A DNA stretch of 64,000 nucleotides from positions 448,116-512,115 of the forward strand of contig NZ_JACDIT010000001.1 in NCBI RefSeq assembly GCF_013839445.1. The letters are read 5' to 3'. Shown here one piece after another: positions 57,510-64,000 of this stretch (position 1 is its first letter; every line of letters begins with the position of its first letter). Below the pieces are notes generated by a model. It had not been told where the DNA came from and did not search any database. It saw only the letters and a list, made by a program, of their open reading frames with translations. A program made the translations under genes and the position numbers. Source of the DNA: Chthonobacter albigriseus (lineage in GTDB: Bacteria; Pseudomonadota; Alphaproteobacteria; Rhizobiales; Pleomorphomonadaceae).

Positions 57510-59093
57510 ATGACCTCGCTTTCCCGTCGCGACGTGCTCGGCGCTCTCGCCGCCCTTGGTCTCGCGCCTGCCCTGCCGCTGTCGGCCAGGGCAGAGGAAG
57601 CAACCATCCTGGGCAAGGGCCGACCGTTCTCGTTCGACGGGCTGATCGCGGAAGCCAAGGCGCGCGCGGACAAGCCTTTCGCGCCTAAGCCCGTCGTCGC
57701 CGCCGAGGTGCTGGAGCGGATCGACTACGAGGAACACTGGCAGATCAAGTTCAAGGCGGACCACACGGTGCAGATCGGCGGCGGCAAGGCCCCGATCCGC
57801 TTCTTCCACCTCGGCAAGTTCTTCAAGGAGCCGGTCGGCATCTACGTGGTCGACGGCGACCAGGCGGCGCCGGTGCTCTATTCGCCCGATTTCTTCGACG
57901 TGCCTGCCGGCAACCCTGCGGAAGGCCTGCCGGCGGACATCGGCTTCGCCGGTTTCCGCGTCATGGAGCCCGGCGTGGAGCGCGACTGGCTGGCCTTCCT
58001 CGGCGCGGCCTATTTCCGCTCTTCCGGCGCCATGGACCAGTACGGTCTGTCGGCGCGGGCGATCGCCATCGACACGGCGTTGCCGACACCGGAGGAGTTT
58101 CCGCGCTTCACCGACTTCTTCTTCGCGCCTTCGGAGAAGGGCACGCTGGTGATCTACGCCGCGCTGGAAGGCCCGAGCGTTTCGGGAGCCGTGCGCTGGG
58201 ACTGCGCGCGCGGCACGGAGCCGGGCGACAAGGGCGTGGTGATGGACATGGCCTGCCGCTTCTTCGCGCGCAAGGACATCCAGCGGCTTGGCGTCGGGGC
58301 CCTCACCTCGATGTTCTGGTACAACGAGACGAACCGGCTGGCGGCGCCCGACTGGCGCCCGGAGATCCACGACAGCGACGGGCTGGCGATCGCCACCGGC
58401 GCCGGCGAGCGGCTGTGGCGCCCGCTCAACAACCCGCCGCGGGTGATGACCTCCACCTTCGTCGACCGCGACCCCAAGGGCTTCGGCCTGATGCAGCGGG
58501 ACCGCAGCTTCGAGAACTACCAGGACGACGGGGTGTTCTACGAGAAGCGTTCCAGCGTCTGGGTCGAGCCGAAGAACGGCTGGGGTGAAGGCGCCGTGCA
58601 ACTGGTGGAGATCCCCACCGTCGACGAGATCCACGACAACATCGTCGCCTACTGGGTGCCCGCAAAGCCGGTGAAGAAGGGGGACCTGGTCGCCGTCGAC
58701 TACCGGCTGACCTGGCTTGCCGACGAGCCGAACCCGCCGGCGATCGGTCGGGTGATCTCCACGCGCCTCGGGATCGGCGGCGTTCCCGGACAGCCGCGGC
58801 CGAAGGACACCGTCAAGTATGTGGTCGACTTCGAGGGCGGCAAGCTCGGCGACTACGGCCAGGGCCAAGGCGTCGAGGCCGTGGTATCGGCGGCATCCGG
58901 CACCATTTCCGGCACCTACGTGCTGCCGGTGGTGGGCACCAAGCGCTGGCGCGCCGTGTTCGACTTCAAGCCGACTGGCAACGAACCGGTCGACATGCGC
59001 CTGTTCCTGAAGGTTGAAAACGAGGCGCTGACCGAAACCTGGCTGTTCCAGCACCATCCCGGCACCTTCGTGCCGCCGGCCCATTCCGGGTAG
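57510..59093 (+). CDS. opgG: Periplasmic glucan biosynthesis protein (OpgG/MdoG-like)
   Basis: 527 residues from ATG at 57510 (GAGAGG upstream). A Tat-type signal (SRRDVLGALAALGLAPALPL, ending ARA) is visible. The body matches the MdoG/OpgG/OpgD family: GRPFSFDGLIAEAKARADKPF, AFLGAAYFRSSGAMDQYGLSAR, GALTSMFWYNETNRL and RDRSFENYQDDGVFYEKRSS. The Tat signal is more typical of OpgD, so opgD is an alternative name. These proteins shape osmoregulated periplasmic glucans. It is a single gene; opgH is not adjacent. Confidence 0.92.
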   Translation: MTSLSRRDVLGALAALGLAPALPLSARAEEATILGKGRPFSFDGLIAEAKARADKPFAPKPVVAAEVLERIDYEEHWQIKFKADHTVQIGGGKAPIRFFHLGKFFKEPVGIYVVDGDQAAPVLYSPDFFDVPAGNPAEGLPADIGFAGFRVMEPGVERDWLAFLGAAYFRSSGAMDQYGLSARAIAIDTALPTPEEFPRFTDFFFAPSEKGTLVIYAALEGPSVSGAVRWDCARGTEPGDKGVVMDMACRFFARKDIQRLGVGALTSMFWYNETNRLAAPDWRPEIHDSDGLAIATGAGERLWRPLNNPPRVMTSTFVDRDPKGFGLMQRDRSFENYQDDGVFYEKRSSVWVEPKNGWGEGAVQLVEIPTVDEIHDNIVAYWVPAKPVKKGDLVAVDYRLTWLADEPNPPAIGRVISTRLGIGGVPGQPRPKDTVKYVVDFEGGKLGDYGQGQGVEAVVSAASGTISGTYVLPVVGTKRWRAVFDFKPTGNEPVDMRLFLKVENEALTETWLFQHHPGTFVPPAHSG

Positions 59094-59104
59094 TTCGAAG
59101 CCGC

Positions 59105-60013
59105 CTAGAGCCGCTTGACGCTGGTGACGTCGCCGCCTGCGGCGCGGATCCGTGCCAGCGCTTCGTCCAGCGGCTCCTCTACGGTCAGCATGTGGAAGCC
59201 ATTGGCGTGCAGCAGGCAGTTGGGGCCCGAGACGAAGGCGACGTGGCCCTTCCAGAACACGAGGTCGCCGCGCTCCAGCGGTTCGCCGCCGATCAGCGTC
59301 GTGCCGTCCGCGAGCACGCGGACCTCGGTGCCCTCGGTCGGCAAGGGATCGCCGAGGATCGCCTCCTGCATGTCGCTGTCGCGCGGCGCGGGGATGCCTG
59401 CGGTGGCGAGCGCCGTCTGGACGAGGCCGGAGCAGTCGAGCCCGAATGCGGTCCGCCCGCCCCACAGATAGGGCGTGCCGACATAGCGTAGCGCCGCCTC
59501 GACCGGGTCGTCGGTGAGCGGATCGGCGGTCAGCTCCGTCAGGTGCTTGGCGACAACGGCTGTGCCGTCGGGAAGGACGGCGTAGGTCAGCCCGCGGGTC
59601 TCGGTCCAGGTGCGGACGGTCACCGCGGCACCCTCGGTCAGTTGTCCCGCGATCGGCAGGCGAAGATCCGGGCCGGGGAAGACCAGCGTGCGGGGCACGG
59701 TGATGCGATGGGTCGGCTCCGGGTCGACGGCCCCCAGCGCGTCGGAGGAGAGCCAGCCCACATAGCCATCACGGTCGAGCTGGACCCAGGCCCAGCCCTC
59801 GTCCGTGTCCTCGTAGAGGGTGACCGTCTCGCCCAGGATGGCTTCGGTGTCGAGCGGGCAGTCGAGCCTCGGCTCGCGTCGGAGGTCGGCGATGGCGGTT
59901 GCGATGCGGCGCGGGCTTCCCTTGACGTAGCGGGCGGCCTCGACGACTCCAACGAGGAAATCCGCCGCGAGATCCGGTCGGGCGGGGGTCAGGCGACGGT
60001 CGTAGCCGGTCAT
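59105..60013 (-). CDS. NlpC/P60 family peptidoglycan hydrolase with SH3-like N-terminus
   Basis: 302 residues. The N-terminal half has bacterial SH3-like strands (GETVTLYEDTDEGWAWVQL, DRDGYVGWLSSDAL). The C-terminal NlpC/P60 domain (about 160-290) has the catalytic Cys in GLDCSGLVQTAL, preceded by YVGTPYLWGGRTAF, and His in WKGHVAFVSG. No signal peptide is seen, as in many alphaproteobacterial members of this group. It probably cuts gamma-D-Glu-diamino acid links. The start overlaps the MarR stop (ATGA), so the two are coexpressed. Confidence 0.92.
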   Translation of the reverse strand: MTGYDRRLTPARPDLAADFLVGVVEAARYVKGSPRRIATAIADLRREPRLDCPLDTEAILGETVTLYEDTDEGWAWVQLDRDGYVGWLSSDALGAVDPEPTHRITVPRTLVFPGPDLRLPIAGQLTEGAAVTVRTWTETRGLTYAVLPDGTAVVAKHLTELTADPLTDDPVEAALRYVGTPYLWGGRTAFGLDCSGLVQTALATAGIPAPRDSDMQEAILGDPLPTEGTEVRVLADGTTLIGGEPLERGDLVFWKGHVAFVSGPNCLLHANGFHMLTVEEPLDEALARIRAAGGDVTSVKRL

Positions 60014-60360
60014 CTCGGAAGCTGTCTTCCCTTGTCCACGATCAGGTCGGCGAGGCGCTCCAGATAGAGCGCGCCTTCCACCGTGCGCTGGACGATCACG
60101 TTGCGGCGGTCCTTCTCGTCCCGCCTGCGGGAGAGGAGCTTCAGTTCGCCCATGGTGTCAAGGGCGCGGGTGATCGCCGGCTTGGTGACGCCGAGCTTCT
60201 CGGCCAATCCCCGCACCGTGTGCGGCGGCGTCTCAAGGTAGACCGTCAGCAGGATGGTGATCTGGCGCGGGCTCAAGTCCGATTCGTGGTCGCGCACGAT
60301 GGCGAGCGACACGTCGTGCCAGAGCTTCAGGGCCTGGGAGGGGCGGATCTCGACGGGCAT
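60010..60360 (-). CDS. MarR-family transcriptional regulator
   Basis: 116 residues. The winged helix is clear: SPRQITILLTVYLETPPHTVRGLAEKLGVTKPAITRALDTM followed by the wing (LLSRRDEKDRRNVIVQRT). Dimer helices at both ends complete a short MarR protein. It is translationally coupled to the NlpC/P60 gene and 65 bases after betB on the same strand. It may regulate the hydrolase or betaine genes; the sequence does not decide. Confidence 0.9.
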   Translation of the reverse strand: MPVEIRPSQALKLWHDVSLAIVRDHESDLSPRQITILLTVYLETPPHTVRGLAEKLGVTKPAITRALDTMGELKLLSRRRDEKDRRNVIVQRTVEGALYLERLADLIVDKGRQLPR

Positions 60361-60425
60361 GCCAGGACCCTAGCACGCGGTCGTTTCGGATGCGTTACTG
60401 TTTCGCCCGCGTGCCCGCGTCCCGC

Positions 60426-61889
60426 CTAGTACGGCGACGCGACGTCTCCCAGTTCCACGTAGACGCTCTTCACCTGGGTGTAGCTGTGGAGGGCCTCGCG
60501 GCCGTTCTCGCGGCCGAGGCCGGATTGCTTCATGCCGCCGAAGGGCATCTCCACAGGGGTGAGGTTGTAGGTGTTGATCCAGGTGGTGCCGGCCTTCACC
60601 TGCGCGATCACCCGGTGGGCGCGGGCGAGGTCGGCGGTGAAGACGCCGGCGGCCAGGCCGAAGGGGGTGTCGTTGGCGCGGGTGACGACCTCCTCCTCGG
60701 TGTCGAAGTCGAGCACGGCCATGACTGGCCCGAAGATCTCCTCGCGGGCGATGCGCATGTCGTCGGTGACGTCGGCGAACACGGTGGGCTCGACCCAGGC
60801 GCCGCTTTCGAAGCCCTGCAGGCGCGGGACGCCGCCGCCGATCATCAGCCGCGCGCCCTCGGCCTTGCCGAGTTCGAGGTAGGCGAGAACCTTCTCGCGG
60901 TGCTTGTGGCTGACGAGCGGCCCGAGGTGGGTTGCCTCGTCGAGCGGGTCGCCGAGGCGGATCTTCGCCGTGCGCTCGACGAGCCTTTCCAGGAAGGCTT
61001 CCTTGGCGCCCTTCTGGACGAAGACGCGGGTGCCGTTGGAGCAGATCTGGCCGGTGGAGTAGAAGTTGGCGAGCATGGCTGCGCCGACCGCGTTGTCGAG
61101 GTTGGCGTCGTCGAAGACGATCAGCGGCGACTTGCCGCCGAGTTCGAGCGTCACATGCTTCAGCGTCTCGGCGGCGTCGGCCATCACGCGCTTGCCGGTG
61201 TTGCTTTCGCCGGTGAGCGAGATCTTGGCGATGCCGGGGTGCTTCACCAGCATGCGTCCGGTGTCGCCGTAGCCCTGGACGACGTTGTAGACGCCGTCGG
61301 GCAGCCCGGCTTCCTTCAGGATCTCCGCGAGCTTCAGGGCGGAGAGCGGCGTCGTCTCGGCGGGCTTGAAGATCACGGCATTGCCGGCGGCGAGCGCCGG
61401 GGCGGCCTTCCAGCAGGCGATCTGGATCGGATAGTTCCAGGCGCCGATGGCGGCGACCACGCCGAGCGGCTCGCGGCGGGTGTAGACGAAGGCGGAGCCG
61501 AGGTCGACGGTGGAGCCCTCGATCGAGGCGGCGAGGCCGCCGAAGTACTCCAGGCAATCGGCGCCGGACGCCGCGTCGGCCACCAGCGTCTCCTGCAGCG
61601 CCTTGCCGGTATCGAGCGTTTCCAGGACGGAGAGCTCGCGGTTGCGCTCGCGCAGCAGGTCGGCGGCGCGGCGGAGGATGCGGCCTCGCTCGCGGCCAGG
61701 CAGAGCGGCCCAGTCCTTCTGGGCGCGGGTGGCGGCGGCGACCGCCCGGTCTACGGTGGCGGCGGTGGCCGCGTGCAGGCGCGCGATCACCTCGTCGGTC
61801 GCCGGATAGCGCGACTCGATCACGGCGCCGTCGGCATCCTCGAAGGGTGCGCCGTCGATGAAATGGGAGGCGGGAGGCTGTGCGCGCAT
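60426..61889 (-). CDS. betB: Betaine aldehyde dehydrogenase
   Basis: 487 residues. It is an aldehyde dehydrogenase with [20 protein letters not shown], catalytic Glu in [16 protein letters not shown] and Cys in [14 protein letters not shown]. It ends with [18 protein letters not shown]. It converts betaine aldehyde to glycine betaine, an osmoprotectant. The choline/betaine-type ABC genes just upstream on the same strand support that substrate. betA and betI are not in the window. Confidence 0.93.
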   Translation of the reverse strand: MRAQPPASHFIDGAPFEDADGAVIESRYPATDEVIARLHAATAATVDRAVAAATRAQKDWAALPGRERGRILRRAADLLRERNRELSVLETLDTGKALQETLVADAASGADCLEYFGGLAASIEGSTVDLGSAFVYTRREPLGVVAAIGAWNYPIQIACWKAAPALAAGNAVIFKPAETTPLSALKLAEILKEAGLPDGVYNVVQGYGDTGRMLVKHPGIAKISLTGESNTGKRVMADAAETLKHVTLELGGKSPLIVFDDANLDNAVGAAMLANFYSTGQICSNGTRVFVQKGAKEAFLERLVERTAKIRLGDPLDEATHLGPLVSHKHREKVLAYLELGKAEGARLMIGGGVPRLQGFESGAWVEPTVFADVTDDMRIAREEIFGPVMAVLDFDTEEEVVTRANDTPFGLAAGVFTADLARAHRVIAQVKAGTTWINTYNLTPVEMPFGGMKQSGLGRENGREALHSYTQVKSVYVELGDVASPY

Positions 61890-61931
61890 GCGGGTCCTGT
61901 TCTGAAGCGGGGCGTCGGCCGTGTCCTGCAG

Positions 61932-63017
61932 CTAGCGCCGCATGATGCCGCGCATGATGTCGTCCTGGTCGATGGTGCCGACGATGCGGCCGGCGTCCTC
62001 AACCAGGATCGGCAGGCCGGAGGAGAGCCGCGCGGCGATCACAGCCTTGATGGGGAGAGCTGCCGGTGCGATCGCGGCGCGGCCGGCGAAGACGTGGGCG
62101 TCCGGCAGGCGCACCGCGTCGGCGGGCACCGCGATCCCGTCGGCCGGACGCATGAGGTCGCAGGCGCGGAGCACGTTCAGCGGGTTCATGTGGGCGACGA
62201 ACTCGGCGACGTAGGGCGTCGCCGGCTTCAGCATGATCTCCTGGGCGGTGCCGACCTGGATCACCCGGCCGCCGGCCATGATGACGATGCGGTTGCCGAT
62301 CTTCATCGCCTCGTCGAGGTCGTGGCTGACGAAGAGGATCGTGCGCTTCAGGCTGCGCTGGAATTCAAGCAGTTCGTCCTGCAGCTTGTCGCGGATCAGC
62401 GGGTCGAGCGCCGAGAAGGGCTCGTCCATCAGCAGGATCGGCGCGTTGGTGGCGAAGGCTCGGGCGAGGCCGACGCGCTGCTGCATGCCGCCGGACAGCT
62501 CCTGGACCTTCTTGTTCGCCCAGTTGGAGAGGTGGACGAGTTCCAGCTGCGCCTTGACGCGCTTGTCGCTCTCCGCCTTGTCGACGCCGGAAAGCTCCAG
62601 GCCGAGGGCGACGTTCTCGGCCACCGTACGCCAGGGCAACAGGCCGAACTGCTGGAACACCATGGCGACCCGGGTGCGGCGGACGCGGCGCAGCGTGGCC
62701 GCGTCGCAGCGGGAGACCTCCACGTCGCCGTCGCCGTCGGCGAGGTGGACGGCTCCGCGCGCGACCTTGTTGAGGCCGTTGACGGCGCGGATCAGGGTCG
62801 ACTTGCCGGAGCCGGAAAGGCCCATGAGGACGACGATCTCGCCCTCCATGACGTCGAAGGTCGCGTTCATCACGCCGACGATCTGGCCGGTCTCCTTGTT
62901 GATCTCGGCGACCGGGCGGCCCTCGTCGATCAGCGGATAGGCGCGCGCCGGGTCGGCGCCGAAGACGATGTCGACCTTGCTGAAGGAAACGGCCCGGCGG
63001 GGAGCGGAGGCGGACAT
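61932..63017 (-). CDS. choV: Choline/glycine betaine ABC transporter ATP-binding protein
   Basis: 361 residues from ATG at 63017, overlapping the permease stop. Walker A is MGLSGSGKSTL, Q-loop VFQQFGLLPWRTV, signature ELSGGMQQRVGLARAF, Walker B ILLMDEPFSALD and H-loop FVSHDLDEAMKIG. The N-terminal region (VSFSKVDIVFGADPARAYPL) is typical of ChoV/ProV, and the C-terminal ~90 residues hold a CBS-like region. It energises the permease encoded next to it. proV is an equally acceptable name; ChoV fits the betB context in Hyphomicrobiales. Confidence 0.93.
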   Translation of the reverse strand: MSASAPRRAVSFSKVDIVFGADPARAYPLIDEGRPVAEINKETGQIVGVMNATFDVMEGEIVVLMGLSGSGKSTLIRAVNGLNKVARGAVHLADGDGDVEVSRCDAATLRRVRRTRVAMVFQQFGLLPWRTVAENVALGLELSGVDKAESDKRVKAQLELVHLSNWANKKVQELSGGMQQRVGLARAFATNAPILLMDEPFSALDPLIRDKLQDELLEFQRSLKRTILFVSHDLDEAMKIGNRIVIMAGGRVIQVGTAQEIMLKPATPYVAEFVAHMNPLNVLRACDLMRPADGIAVPADAVRLPDAHVFAGRAAIAPAALPIKAVIAARLSSGLPILVEDAGRIVGTIDQDDIMRGIMRR

Positions 63018-63859
63018 CAGCGGCCCTTTCCTTCGTCGGCCCGGCAGAGGCGGTCCAGGATGATGGCGAGGAGCACGATGGCGAGGCCCGCGGTAAAGCC
63101 CATGCCGACGTTCACCGTGTTGAGTGCGCGCACCACCGGCACACCGAGGCCGTTGGCGCCGACCAGGGCGGCGATCACCACCATGGAGAGGGAAAGCATG
63201 ATGGTCTGGGTGAGGCCGGCGAGGATCTGCGGCATCGCCCAGGGGATCTCCACCTTGAGGAGCCGCTGCATGGGCGTCGCGCCGAAGCTGTCGGCGGCCT
63301 CGATCAGGGCGGTCGGGGTGGAGGCGATGCCGAGCTGGGTGAGGCGGATCGGGGCCGGCAATGCGAAGATCACGGTGGCGATCAGGCCGGGCACCATGCC
63401 GAGGCCGAACAGGATGAGTGCCGGGATCAGGTAGACGAATGTCGGGATCGTCTGCATCAGGTCGAGCACCGGGCGCATCGCCGTGTTCAGCCATGGGCGG
63501 CGGGCCGAGACGATGCCGAGCGGCACGCCGAGCGCCATGGAGACGAAGGCCGAGGCGACCACCAGGGCGAGCGTCTCGGTGGTCTCCTTCCAGTAGCCCT
63601 GGTTGATGATGAAGAGCAGGCCGAGCACCACGAAGACCGCGAGGCCGATCGAGCGGCGCAGCCACCAGGCGAGCAGCGCGACGAGGGCGACCGTCAGCAG
63701 CGGAGGCGGAAACTGGATCACCGCCAGGATGGCGCCGATTACCGCGTCGAGTACGGCTGCGATGGCGTCGAAGAAGCCCGAGCCGTTGGTCGTCAGCCAA
63801 TCGACGGCGTCCTTCACGACCTTGCCGACGGGCAGCTTGTTCTCTGTGAGAAATTCCAT
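63017..63859 (-). CDS. choW: Choline/glycine betaine ABC transporter permease
   Basis: 280 residues from ATG at 63859 (MEFLTENKLPVGKVVKD). About six membrane helices are seen, with the docking loop near ALIEAADSFGATPMQRLLKVEIP and the ProW-type MQTIPTFVYLIPALILFGLG. The frame stays open to 63973, but that part is Pro/Ala-rich and lies in the odd G/C-rich end. The binding-protein gene (choX/proX) normally precedes this gene and would lie beyond the right edge. Confidence 0.92.
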   Translation of the reverse strand: MEFLTENKLPVGKVVKDAVDWLTTNGSGFFDAIAAVLDAVIGAILAVIQFPPPLLTVALVALLAWWLRRSIGLAVFVVLGLLFIINQGYWKETTETLALVVASAFVSMALGVPLGIVSARRPWLNTAMRPVLDLMQTIPTFVYLIPALILFGLGMVPGLIATVIFALPAPIRLTQLGIASTPTALIEAADSFGATPMQRLLKVEIPWAMPQILAGLTQTIMLSLSMVVIAALVGANGLGVPVVRALNTVNVGMGFTAGLAIVLLAIILDRLCRADEGKGR

Positions 63860-63939
63860 CGGCGCGTGAGCCTTGAGGGCGGAAGGGGCTAGCGATGCGG
63901 CGGGTGCGGGTTGGTGTCGGGGGCCGTCGGGGGGGGCGG

Positions 63940-64000
63940 CGGAGGCCGGTTCCGGCGGGGGGGGCGGCGGCACCGCCCGCCCCCCGGCGGGGGGCGGGGG
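63940..64000. other. G/C-only low-complexity end of the window
   Basis: The last ~60 bases are almost only G and C, with runs of up to ten G (GGCGGGGGGGG, CCCCCCGGCGGGGGGCGGGGG). No gene is supported. This looks like a contig end or read-error tail rather than natural sequence. Confidence 0.5.

Noticed and set aside
60390..63434. Long plus-strand open frame opposite betB and choV
   Set aside because: Low-complexity Gly/Asp/Val/His product with no ribosome site; the minus-strand genes are unambiguous.

Overview
The window is a GC-rich stretch of an alphaproteobacterial chromosome, most likely Hyphomicrobiales (Rhizobiales). Three things point there: the gene block murA / DUF2948 / hisD / UPF0262 / low-Mr phosphatase, a perfect CtrA-type TTAA-N7-TTAA site, and the choline-uptake / betB arrangement. 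Genus and species cannot be read from the sequence. The last ~60 bases are an abnormal G/C-only tract that looks like a contig edge or sequencing artefact.

Layout. 1-2958: end of a secreted-protein gene, then an acidic PepSY protein with a PhoP/PhoQ-like two-component pair, preceded by a repeated operator-like motif. 2964-8242: the conserved housekeeping block (phosphatase, UPF0262, hisD, DUF2948, murA) interrupted by small lineage-specific genes. 8473: tRNA-Thr(GGT). 8548-12292: small lipoprotein and hypothetical genes, an AT-richer gap, an orphan TadE/TadG-like protein and an EF-hand protein. 12559-15691: a second OmpR/EnvZ-type pair and a LysR regulator.

15756-27849 is an unusual Tad (type IVc pilus-like) locus with two divergent arms. 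The left arm is a CpaF-type ATPase preceded by a 43-residue hydrophobic peptide gene. The right arm runs pilin-like peptide, CpaA peptidase, three TadE/TadG-like proteins, an unknown exported protein, CpaB, a fusion of an FHA-like domain to CpaF, TadB, TadC and a membrane FHA protein. No secretin (CpaC), CpaD or CpaE is present.

27904-43018 is the most unusual part. It holds a predicted pseudokinase-TM-sulfatase-modifying-factor-like protein, a trypsin-caspase-DUF4384 fusion whose caspase His is Gln, a second caspase with an intact dyad, an OmpA/DUF4384 protein with a pentapeptide repeat, a small exported protein, a predicted winged-helix protein facing a perfect palindrome, an exported NlpC/P60-like protein, a tandem-repeat lipoprotein, and a third caspase with Sel1-like repeats. 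Nearly all carry signal peptides, so the caspases should act in the cell envelope. With the adjacent Tad-like engine and FHA modules, this is the best candidate for an undescribed system (an envelope-located protease/signalling cluster linked to a secretin-less Tad apparatus); the functional link is inference from adjacency and shared domains.

43495-49075 is a ydcSTUV-patD-like operon (putrescine-type ABC uptake plus gamma-aminobutyraldehyde dehydrogenase). 49215-51921: glgB and an NTF2-like secreted protein. 52057-55026: truA-fmt and def, split by an AbrB/PIN toxin-antitoxin pair. 55094-59093: recD2-like helicase and opgG-like glucan protein. 59105-63859: NlpC/P60 hydrolase, MarR regulator, betB, and choline/betaine ABC ATPase and permease genes; their binding-protein gene would lie beyond the right edge.
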